Positions 9,251-18,172 of a stretch of 64,000 nucleotides of DNA are shown one piece after another. The notes beneath the pieces were generated by a model. It was not told where the DNA came from. It ran no database searches and saw only the letters and a list, made by a program, of their open reading frames with translations. The stretch's first letter is position 1; every line of letters begins with the position of its first letter. Position numbers and translations under genes: made by a program. Origin of the DNA: Mahella sp. (lineage in GTDB: Bacteria > Bacillota > Clostridia > Mahellales > Mahellaceae); NCBI RefSeq assembly GCF_020054945.1, contig NZ_JAIHAU010000003.1:29948-93947 (forward strand), given 5' to 3'.

Positions 9251-9567
9251 CTGCGATTTACAATTTGGTTAGGCTCGGTAACTGATTAGTCTCCGGCTCA
9301 TATGTTTCGGATGCACACTAGAAGTCAGTCATCTGATATCAGAGGTCAGAACCTGTGCTAATAAGATACACACCGGAATTAGCCAAGCAATTTCTTGGCC
9401 GGTTCTGTCATTTCGCTTCCAATAAGGTATACTAACGACTTCGGTCTTTCTTATCCGACATCCGACTTCTGATCTCCGACCTCCAATGAGCATCCTTTCA
9501 CAAAATCGCCTTGAGACTAATCGTTACCTTCGCCTACCTACTTATTGCATTCTAAATTGCAAATTGC
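9251..9567. mobile_element. MITE-like fold-back element, non-coding
   Basis: This fills most of the 404-bp gap between ykuK-like and rodZ-like genes and holds no credible reading frame. Its left 100 bp and the reverse complement of its right 115 bp align along nearly the whole length with interruptions: the outer ends match 13 of 16 bases (GCGATTTACAATTTGG against GCAATTTGCAATTTAG), then a shared GATTAGTCTC block (9284-9293 and 9513-9522) and a shared GGATGC block. The centre contains a small hairpin (9382-9387 with 9394-9399). With the 10-bp direct repeats outside, this looks like a miniature inverted-repeat element. No transposase is near. It could instead be a structured repeat of another kind. 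Confidence 0.6.
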
Positions 9568-9577
9568 AATGTTAAAT
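9568..9577. repeat. 10-bp direct repeat, right copy
   Basis: Second perfect copy of AATGTTAAAT, abutting the right end of the fold-back element, 5 bp before the stop of the RodZ-like gene's antisense end. Confidence 0.6.
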
Positions 9578-9582
9578 ATACA

Positions 9583-10410
9583 TTATCTCTGTATGGTAAA
9601 CTCATAGGGATTTTTACTATCTATATGAGGAAGCGCTTGATCTTCGACTTTTACATCGACACCGAGCGGAAATCCCAGTCTTACGGTCAGCTTATTGGCC
9701 GCATCCGCCGTATGAGTTTGTCCGGCTTCCAATGTACCTTCCCATATCCTTTTACCATCAGCCGTTATTCTGATCCAGCATCGACCAGTAGCCGATATGG
9801 TAACGCTGAATTGCTCTTTATCGGTAACTATGGTATAAACGGCGCTGTCGGGCTTTTGCTCCAACAACGTCAACTGCGCTTGTGGAGGTTGTTCGGGTTC
9901 AGGCTCGGGCTGCGGTTCCGGTTGAGGCGCAGGTTCGGATTCGGGTTGAGACTCAGACGTTTGATCTTCCACCGGTAGCTGCGATGCATCAGGGCTCTGA
10001 CCGGTATCTGGCTGCCATACAAATACAAAATAAAAAATTACGGTAATGGCAACTATTCCAATCAAAGCAACTAGCCACCAACCAGTACCACCAGAATCAG
10101 ATGTATTTTCCAACAATGTGGTATCAGTCTTACTGTCCAAATGCCGTTCTTCGTAGTCAGTACTATTATCAGCACGTTCCCTCGATAACCGATCGAACTG
10201 CCTTATAAGATAATCTCCATCCACCCCTACTGCCTCGGCGTAGCTCCTTATATAGCCTTTAGCATATACTGCACCTGGCAACAGATCCCATTGGCCTTCT
10301 TCTATGGCCTTCAAGTATCTAGGCATTATTTTGGTGACCTCGTGCACGTCCTGTATGGTCATATTTTTATTTATTCGAGCCTGTTTTAAGATTTCTCCGA
10401 TTTCATCCAT
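9583..10410 (-). CDS. RodZ-like helix-turn-helix membrane protein
   Basis: The 275-residue protein has an N-terminal Cro/CI-type helix-turn-helix (residues 1-75, with the family pattern LKQAR...MTIQDV...T.I...YL.AIE), a polar linker, one membrane segment (about 112-130), a Pro/Glu/Gln-rich external spacer (about 142-178) and a C-terminal DUF4115 beta domain. This is the RodZ order; RodZ links MreB to the cell wall elongation machinery in rods. The external spacer is a PQPEPEPE-like low-complexity stretch. It is transcribed divergently from argD. Confidence 0.85.
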   Translation of the reverse strand: MDEIGEILKQARINKNMTIQDVHEVTKIMPRYLKAIEEGQWDLLPGAVYAKGYIRSYAEAVGVDGDYLIRQFDRLSRERADNSTDYEERHLDSKTDTTLLENTSDSGGTGWWLVALIGIVAITVIFYFVFVWQPDTGQSPDASQLPVEDQTSESQPESEPAPQPEPQPEPEPEQPPQAQLTLLEQKPDSAVYTIVTDKEQFSVTISATGRCWIRITADGKRIWEGTLEAGQTHTADAANKLTVRLGFPLGVDVKVEDQALPHIDSKNPYEFTIQR

Positions 10411-10534
10411 TATTTATTCCAGGTCGAAACTCAATCGCATGCGATCGGAAACGCCTTCCCTCCTTCCAAGCTTATATTTAGATTTTAATACATTTCTACA
10501 ATATTTTCAAATATATTTAAACGACAATTTTTAT

Positions 10535-10563
10535 TTGCATAATTATTCATTATGATGTATAAT
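10535..10563 (+). promoter_or_regulatory. Sigma-A promoter of argD
   Basis: TTGCAT (10535-10540) and TATAAT (10558-10563) are separated by exactly 17 bp, 32 bp before the GTG start of argD. Confidence 0.8.
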
Positions 10564-10569
10564 TATACG
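10536..10569 (+). promoter_or_regulatory. Tandem ARG-box-like operators (ArgR)
   Basis: Two palindromes overlap the argD promoter: TGCATAATTATTCA (10536-10549) matches 13 of 14 positions of the TGAATWWWWATTCA consensus, and TGTATAATTATACG (10556-10569) matches 11. Their starts are 20 bp apart, about two helical turns, as expected for ArgR hexamer sites. Arginine-dependent repression is inferred; no argR gene is in the window. Confidence 0.6.
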
Positions 10570-10594
10570 AAAATAGATGTGGGGTGAAGTAACT

Positions 10595-11794
10595 GTGGAT
10601 TTAAGCGAAATAATTGCTGCGGATAAACGTTATTATATGAATACATTTGGCGAGAGGGTACCGGTAGCTTTTGACCACGGAAAAGGTTGTATATTATACG
10701 ATAAAAACGGCAAAGCATACATCGATTTTGTGGCCGGTATAGCCGTTAATGCCTTGGGATATTCACATCCTGCCTTGCTTGCCGCCATAACCGAACAGGC
10801 AAATAAACTTATACATTGTTCCAATCTTTATTATATAGAGAATCAGGCAAAGCTGGCTCAGATACTTGCCGAAAATACATGTGGCGACAGAATATTTTTT
10901 GGTAATAGCGGCGCCGAAGCCAACGAAGGGGCTATAAAGCTGGCTCGAAAGTATTTCTACAATAAAGGGCAGCAGCGCTATGAAATAATAACGGCCAAAG
11001 CGTCGTTCCATGGCCGCACACTGGCTACACTGGCAGCCACCGGACAGGATAAATATCATAAGCCGTTTAAACCGATGCCCGTTGGGTTTATAAATATACC
11101 GTTTAATGACTTGGAGGCCGTTGAATCGGCTATATCGCCTGCGACAGCCGCCATCATGGTAGAACCCATACAAGGCGAGGGTGGCGTATTTGTGGCCGAT
11201 AACAGCTATATGAAAGGCCTGCGCAAGCTATGCGACGAGCATGGTTTATTGCTTATATTCGATGAGATTCAGACCGGTCTTGGCCGCACCGGCAAATTCT
11301 TTGCTTATAAACATTACGGCATAGAACCTGATATATTTACATCTGCCAAAGCGCTGGGCGGTGGTATACCGCTGGGTGCTGTAATGGCTAAAAAGCACGT
11401 GGCGGCGGCTTTTGAACCCGGCGATCACGGTTCCACTTTTGGCGGAGGGCCTTTAGCATGTGCGGCCGGCATGGCGGTAGTGCAAACCATACTGGATGAA
11501 CAGCTGAGCGACTATGCTGCTCAAACAGGCCAATACTTCTTCGATTGTTTGAAACAATTACAAGCCGAATACGATTTCATAACCGATGTGCGCGGCAAAG
11601 GCCTTATGCTGGGCATGGAGCTTGACCAAAGCATAAACGGCAAGGATATCGTTAAAGCCGCATTTTGCAACGGTTTCCTTATAAATTGCGCCGCCCATAA
11701 CACGCTGCGCTTTATACCACCGCTGATAATTACAAAAAATGAAATTGACATGTTGATAGAAATGTTAGATAATATTTTGAAGGCATATTTATAA
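10595..11794 (+). CDS. argD: Acetylornithine aminotransferase
   Basis: The enzyme transfers an amino group from glutamate to N-acetylglutamate semialdehyde using pyridoxal phosphate, in arginine synthesis. Class III aminotransferase features are present: the glycine-rich GNSGAEANEGAIKLAR segment, FHGRTLA, the EPIQGEGGV motif, the DEIQTGLGRTG aspartate, and the PLP lysine in TSAKALGGG. At 399 residues it is a normal ArgD length. The in-frame ATG at 10577 has no ribosome binding site; GTG 10595 follows GGGGTG by 8 nt. It is followed by carA, both needed for arginine. Ornithine or other omega-aminotransferase activity cannot be excluded. Confidence 0.9.
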   Translation: MDLSEIIAADKRYYMNTFGERVPVAFDHGKGCILYDKNGKAYIDFVAGIAVNALGYSHPALLAAITEQANKLIHCSNLYYIENQAKLAQILAENTCGDRIFFGNSGAEANEGAIKLARKYFYNKGQQRYEIITAKASFHGRTLATLAATGQDKYHKPFKPMPVGFINIPFNDLEAVESAISPATAAIMVEPIQGEGGVFVADNSYMKGLRKLCDEHGLLLIFDEIQTGLGRTGKFFAYKHYGIEPDIFTSAKALGGGIPLGAVMAKKHVAAAFEPGDHGSTFGGGPLACAAGMAVVQTILDEQLSDYAAQTGQYFFDCLKQLQAEYDFITDVRGKGLMLGMELDQSINGKDIVKAAFCNGFLINCAAHNTLRFIPPLIITKNEIDMLIEMLDNILKAYL

Positions 11795-11818
11795 GGGCTA
11801 CGACAGCCCTTTATTTTT
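11793..11818 (+). terminator. Intrinsic terminator between argD and carA
   Basis: AAGGGCT and AGCCCTT flank a 5-nt loop and are followed by TATTTTT. The left arm overlaps the argD stop codon. Since carA follows on the same strand within 50 bp and has no clear promoter of its own, the hairpin may reduce rather than stop read-through. Confidence 0.75.
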
Positions 11819-11843
11819 GAGCCCAGGAAGGAGCGATATCGCA

Positions 11844-12911
11844 TTGGAGAATAAAAAAGCCATATTGGTTTTAGAAGACGGCAGTTATTTTGAAGGCGAG
11901 TCTTTCGGCAGAACCGGCCAAGCCCATGGCGAAGTGGTATTCAATACATGCATGACCGGTTACGAAGAGGTGTTGACCGACCCCTCATATAAAGGACAAA
12001 TGGTGGTTATGACCTATCCGCTTATAGGCAACTACGGTATGAATGAAGAAGATGTTGAATCATATAAACCCCATGTAGAGGGTTTTATAATAAAAGAACT
12101 ATGCGATTACCCCAGCAACTGGCGCTGCACAATGCATCCGATCCAGTACTTCGAACGCTGGGGCATAATGGGAATCCATCGCGTCGATACTCGCCAGATA
12201 ACGCAACATATACGCAATTTCGGCAGCATGTACGGTATTATATCAACTGAAAGTTTCGATATCCAAGCATTAGCTGAAACAGCCAGAAATCTCGGCACCG
12301 TAAAACGCGATCTGGTGGATATGGTATCAATAAAGGAAACCAGGCATATAGAAGGCCCGGGGCATCGCATAGTTGTGATGGATATGGGCATGAAAGAGAA
12401 TATAGCACGTTCGCTCGTCAAGCGCGGATGCGATGTATATGTGGTGCCATGCCATACCTCGGCCAAAGAGATATTGGATCTAAACCCCGAAGGCATAGTG
12501 ATATCCAATGGCCCTGGCGACCCTCAAGATATACCCTACGCCATAGAAACCATACGAAACCTTATTGGCAAAAAACCTATTATGGGCATATGCCTCGGGC
12601 ATCAGTTGCTGGGACTGGCATTGGGCGGCCAAACCTATAAATTAAAGTTTGGGCATCACGGCGGCAATCATCCTGTCAAGGATTTCAACAAAGGCCGCGT
12701 ATTCATCACATCGCAGAATCACAATTATGCCTTGCGCGATGATTTCTGTAAGCAAGCTACCATAACCCATATAAATCTAAACGATAATACCGTTGAGGGT
12801 TTTGTGCACAATGAATACCCGATAATAAGCGTGCAGTACCATCCCGAGGCCAGCCCCGGTCCGCACGATTCAGCTTATATGTTCGATGAGTTTATAGATA
12901 TGATGGCCTGA
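11844..12911 (+). CDS. carA: Carbamoyl-phosphate synthase small (glutaminase) chain
   Basis: This subunit hydrolyses glutamine and channels ammonia to the large CarB chain for carbamoyl phosphate used in arginine and pyrimidine synthesis. The N-terminal CPSase domain has LEDGSYFEGESFG and FNTCMTGYEEVLTDPSY; the class I glutaminase domain has the nucleophile in GICLGHQ and the catalytic HPE in QYHPEASPGP. About 355 residues is typical. The open frame reaches 11817, but AGGAAGGAG lies just before TTG 11844, which I take as start (10-nt spacing). No carB follows: the next gene is convergent. Confidence 0.92.
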   Translation: MENKKAILVLEDGSYFEGESFGRTGQAHGEVVFNTCMTGYEEVLTDPSYKGQMVVMTYPLIGNYGMNEEDVESYKPHVEGFIIKELCDYPSNWRCTMHPIQYFERWGIMGIHRVDTRQITQHIRNFGSMYGIISTESFDIQALAETARNLGTVKRDLVDMVSIKETRHIEGPGHRIVVMDMGMKENIARSLVKRGCDVYVVPCHTSAKEILDLNPEGIVISNGPGDPQDIPYAIETIRNLIGKKPIMGICLGHQLLGLALGGQTYKLKFGHHGGNHPVKDFNKGRVFITSQNHNYALRDDFCKQATITHINLNDNTVEGFVHNEYPIISVQYHPEASPGPHDSAYMFDEFIDMMA

Positions 12912-12918
12912 TCTTGTA

Positions 12919-12973
12919 CGCTCGCCGCTCGTTCTATGCCAATAGTCTGTATGCTCCACAAACGCGGCGAGCG
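12919..12973. terminator. 10-bp inverted repeat between convergent carA and htrA
   Basis: CGCTCGCCGC (12919-12928) and GCGGCGAGCG (12964-12973) are perfect complements around a 35-nt loop in the gap between the two converging genes. There is no U-tract, so a bidirectional terminator role is only suggested by position. Confidence 0.4.
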
Positions 12974-12991
12974 ACAGGTTAAAACATTTAT

Positions 12992-14095
12992 CTATTGTTC
13001 GGGTCTGGAAGCCAGCTTCACTTCTACCTTTTGTTTATTTCCATTGCTTACAGTCTCTATCTCCACAGTATCACCTATGTCCCTGCTATATATAGCCCTG
13101 CGCAAGGCCAACATGGTATTGACCTGCTTGCCGTCTATTGAAAGTATTATATCGCCTTGCTTTATACCGGCTTTATCTGCCGGGCTGTTTCTATCAACAT
13201 CTATGACATACACGCCTTGTTCAAGCTTAGGGCCGTTTTGTATAAAGTTTGCTATTTCCCTATCATATGCAAATATACCTATATATGGTGCTGTAAATGT
13301 ACCGGTGGCTATAACTCTTTCCACTATAGGTTTGGCTATATTTATCGGTATGGCAAAGCCCATACCCTCTGCGGTAGCCACTTTAACCGTGTTTATACCC
13401 ACTACCTGAGCTTTGGCGTTAATTAAAGGCCCTCCGCTGTTGCCGGGATTTATAGACGCATCGGTTTGTATAAGATCCTCCATAAAATTTGTGGCGCCAT
13501 CAGCCTCCACCTGTAGCGTGCGGTTCAAGGCGCTTATTATGCCCGATGTAACGGTATGCTGGAATTGCAGGCCTAAAGGCGTACCTATGGCTATAGCCGG
13601 CTCCCCCACTTTCAGCGTATCCGAATCACCAAATGCCGCCTTTGTATATCCGCTGCCTTCTATCTTCACTACCGCGAGATCCAATACCGGATCGCTCCAC
13701 AATGCCCTGCCTTCCATTGTACGCCCATCACTTAATACAACATTGATGCTTTCTGTCTCGCCTCCTACCACATGATCATTAGTCAATATATAACCATCAC
13801 TATCGACGATAACACCCGAGCCGACACCTTGTACCATCTGTTGCGCTCTACCGAACATATCGGTCTCCGTCACCCTTGTAGTGGATATGCCCACCACTGC
13901 CGGCGCCACCTTTTGCACTATAGGGTTTACCCCACCCAAAGCATCATCATCTGCCGATGCTTCTTCCGGCGCTGGCGACTGCCGGAGCTGTACCGGCGGC
14001 TTATTATATCCCATCAATAGGGTAAATACCACGAAGCTGAGCGCTATCGATACCAACGCTGTAACAAATATGGTCATCTTTTTGCTTTTTAGCAT
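12992..14095 (-). CDS. HtrA/DegP-like membrane-anchored serine protease
   Basis: The protein of about 367 residues has a short cytoplasmic start, one membrane anchor (about residues 8-28), a trypsin-like S1C domain with catalytic His in TNDHVVGG, Asp in DPVLDLAVVKI and Ser in NPGNSGGPL, and one C-terminal PDZ domain (DRNSPADKAGIKQGDIIL). HtrA proteases degrade or refold misfolded exported proteins outside the membrane. ATG 14095 follows GGCAGGG by 7 nt, whereas the in-frame ATG at 14128 lacks a site. It is divergent from pyrG. Confidence 0.92.
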   Translation of the reverse strand: MLKSKKMTIFVTALVSIALSFVVFTLLMGYNKPPVQLRQSPAPEEASADDDALGGVNPIVQKVAPAVVGISTTRVTETDMFGRAQQMVQGVGSGVIVDSDGYILTNDHVVGGETESINVVLSDGRTMEGRALWSDPVLDLAVVKIEGSGYTKAAFGDSDTLKVGEPAIAIGTPLGLQFQHTVTSGIISALNRTLQVEADGATNFMEDLIQTDASINPGNSGGPLINAKAQVVGINTVKVATAEGMGFAIPINIAKPIVERVIATGTFTAPYIGIFAYDREIANFIQNGPKLEQGVYVIDVDRNSPADKAGIKQGDIILSIDGKQVNTMLALRRAIYSRDIGDTVEIETVSNGNKQKVEVKLASRPEQ

Positions 14096-14198
14096 GACAA
14101 AGCCCTGCCTTTTATCATATTTTATCATGTATAGTTTGCTCTATAATACGGCTTCAATTCTCATCACGGTAAAAAAATCTTTAGCCGTTTTTTACAGC

Positions 14199-14227
14199 TT
14201 GACATGACATAACAGCTGGGATAGAAT
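14199..14227 (+). promoter_or_regulatory. Strong sigma-A promoter of pyrG
   Basis: TTGACA (14199-14204), 17-bp spacer, TAGAAT (14222-14227), about 33 bp before the ATG. The short leader leaves no room for an attenuator. Confidence 0.8.
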
Positions 14228-14232
14228 AATAA

Positions 14233-15861
<1,629 letters not shown>

Positions 15862-15874
15862 AGGTGTATTGATT

Positions 15875-17167
15875 TTGGTATATGTATCAACGATGGCGGG
15901 CATACTGGCCGTCATCATCATCTATCTGTTATATAGACAACGTCAGTGGAATAAAGAGGTTGAACGGATAGCCCATGTTATATCCCATCATAGCGCCAGC
16001 CAACCGTTGGAGCTACCTATAAGCAGCTCACAATCCCTGCAACTCTTAATCTATGCTATAGAACGCCGGCACAAGGATATAGGGCATCAACAACAGGAAA
16101 TGCTGCAAGATAACGAAAGGCTCAGGGCCATATTCGCTAATGCCACAGTGGGCCTGATCGCTGTCAATGAGCGCTTGCATATCGAGGCCGTCAATCACAT
16201 GGCTTGCAAAATGTTCGATATAGACGTCGACGATGCCAAAGGACGTTATATATTGGAGTCTATACGCAATCCACATTTGGAATCGCTTGTACGCTATGTG
16301 GTCGTAAATGGTGAGCCTTTATCCTCTGATGTGGAGCTTTCAACAGGCAATGAGCTTATACTCAGAGTATCCATCTCACCCCTTAAAGTGGATAACCGCG
16401 TAAACGGCGCCGTTATATCGCTGGAAGACATCACCGAGTTAAAGCGTCTGGATCAGGTAAAAGCTGAACTGGTAGCAAATATGTCGCACGAAATAAAGAC
16501 GCCTCTTACTTCGATAAAGGGCTTTGCAGAAACATTGTTGGAAGGAGCCATGGATAATCGTGAAACATGTAGGCGATTTTTGACTATCATCGATTCGGAG
16601 GCCGATCGCATGAGCCGTCTTATAAACGACAGCCTCACCTTATCGCGTCTGGAAAGCCAGGATCACGATATCTCTATAGAACCGATCAATTTGCACGAAC
16701 TCATAGCCAATATACTGGATATGGTGGATTCCTCGGCTAAAACCAAGAATATTGATGTAACATTTTATGACCGCGCCACCGGCATGAAAATAGATGGCAA
16801 TGAAGACAGGATGCACCAGCTCATGCTCAACCTCATAGACAATGCTATCAAATATACTCCCTCTGGCGGAAAGGTAACAATAACAATTAAAGATGAAGGT
16901 GAAAACGCCTTTATAAGCGTAAAAGACACCGGCATAGGCATAGCAAAGGAGCATATACCAAGGCTGTTCGAGCGTTTCTATCGCGTGGATAAAGGCCGTT
17001 CCCGCAATATGGGAGGCACCGGTCTCGGCCTGGCAATAGTCAAACATGTGGTGATGTCCATGAACGGTACCATAGATGTGAATAGCGAGCTAGGCAGGGG
17101 TACCGAATTTATAGTACGTCTGCCCAAGCGCTATTCCGCGCATCCATCCGATCCAGTTGCCGGTTAG
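15875..17167 (+). CDS. PAS-domain sensor histidine kinase (PhoR/ResE type), orphan
   Basis: About 430 residues: one N-terminal membrane segment, a short linker, a PAS domain (about residues 80-185, containing ANATVGLIAVN), HisKA with the phosphorylated His in MSHEIKTPLTSIKGF, and HATPase_c with N box DNAIKYTPSGG, G1 DTGIGI and G2 GGTGLGLAIVK. It autophosphorylates and passes phosphate to a response regulator. No response regulator gene is adjacent: pyrG precedes and a convergent membrane gene ends 2 bp away. Among TTG codons, 15875 has the best spacing (8 nt) to GAGGTG; 15869 is the alternative. Confidence 0.9.
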   Translation: MVYVSTMAGILAVIIIYLLYRQRQWNKEVERIAHVISHHSASQPLELPISSSQSLQLLIYAIERRHKDIGHQQQEMLQDNERLRAIFANATVGLIAVNERLHIEAVNHMACKMFDIDVDDAKGRYILESIRNPHLESLVRYVVVNGEPLSSDVELSTGNELILRVSISPLKVDNRVNGAVISLEDITELKRLDQVKAELVANMSHEIKTPLTSIKGFAETLLEGAMDNRETCRRFLTIIDSEADRMSRLINDSLTLSRLESQDHDISIEPINLHELIANILDMVDSSAKTKNIDVTFYDRATGMKIDGNEDRMHQLMLNLIDNAIKYTPSGGKVTITIKDEGENAFISVKDTGIGIAKEHIPRLFERFYRVDKGRSRNMGGTGLGLAIVKHVVMSMNGTIDVNSELGRGTEFIVRLPKRYSAHPSDPVAG

Positions 17168-17169
17168 TT

Positions 17170-18081
17170 CTATTGTTCGTCATCCGGCGGCAGATCAAAC
17201 GGCTGCGGCGGATTCTGTTCATTATCTTCTATGGGCTGCAAATTGGCATCTGCAGGACGGAAATTATGATATACTATGAATAGATATGCCGTTATAATGG
17301 CACTCAAATAAGAAATTATAAGAACCCCCAGTACACTCATATAATTGATCACAGAAATATCGCCAATAGAATTGCCAGTAATGGCAGCATAGATGTAATT
17401 AGCACCCCAACTTATACCAATTATCATTGCTGCTATCAGAAGCATAACAACGATCAGGCTCCAGAAATGATGCGAGACCGCTTTTGCACCACGCCTCAGC
17501 CCTTCGAATACGCCCACATCGTCTATTACCATAGCCGGCTGCCATAACGCAAGAAATATAATCCCTATGAATACACCTATAAATATTACTACTATAGCTA
17601 CTGTTCCACCTATACCCATATTCGCCGCTTGTTCTACTGCTGTCGGATCATTTACTAAATTAGCAAACGCTGAACCGGCAAGCAAAGCCACCAATATAAT
17701 ACTTATTACTACTGTTACTGCTATGACCATAGCTACAATGAGCAATGATTGTCCGACGAAGCGCCAGAAATACCGCCTTATACCTTGCATAAAGCTCGAA
17801 AATCCAGCCTGCCCGTTTAATAAGGCCTGTTTCATCATACCGGCCTGCCCTGCTTGTATTAATAAGATTATTATGGCCATAACAAATCCGTATAAAGCCA
17901 TTGACCCAATTATATCACCCATCATTTCGATGGCCGCATCTGGATCAATTACCATGTTAAACCCGCTCATGTTCTGTACTTGCATATCGCTTATAAAAAG
18001 CGATATAAACCATATGGCTAATGTCGGTATTATCAATATGAGATTTCTTGAAATTAACCCAAAGGCCCTTTTTAAATACAT
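17170..18081 (-). CDS. Multi-pass membrane protein of unknown function
   Basis: The 303-residue protein has about six hydrophobic segments spread over residues 8-265 and a Pro/Asp/Glu-rich soluble tail. It resembles the loosely defined family of membrane proteins related to glycerophosphodiester phosphodiesterase membrane domains (many Ile/Val/Ala helices, a short DDVGVFEGLRRG loop), but I see no catalytic motif. It has its own good ribosome binding site (GAAAGGGG) and sits downstream of the arginyl-tRNA synthetase-like gene with a 91-bp gap. Function unknown. Confidence 0.7.
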   Translation of the reverse strand: MYLKRAFGLISRNLILIIPTLAIWFISLFISDMQVQNMSGFNMVIDPDAAIEMMGDIIGSMALYGFVMAIIILLIQAGQAGMMKQALLNGQAGFSSFMQGIRRYFWRFVGQSLLIVAMVIAVTVVISIILVALLAGSAFANLVNDPTAVEQAANMGIGGTVAIVVIFIGVFIGIIFLALWQPAMVIDDVGVFEGLRRGAKAVSHHFWSLIVVMLLIAAMIIGISWGANYIYAAITGNSIGDISVINYMSVLGVLIISYLSAIITAYLFIVYHNFRPADANLQPIEDNEQNPPQPFDLPPDDEQ

Positions 18082-18172
18082 TTACAATCCCCTTTCTGTC
18101 GTTTTGGATCAGGCAGCAATTACAGTTGCTGCGTATATCAATTATATATGGTAAAAGCCTGTTTGACAATAA

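Noticed and set aside
14100-14200. Promoter for htrA
   Set aside because: TTGAAG with TATACA at 18 bp is possible but too weak to separate from background AT-rich sequence.
18113-18132. 7-bp hairpin GCAGCAA/TTGCTGC
   Set aside because: No U-tract on either strand and no link to a gene end that needs it, so not called as a terminator.
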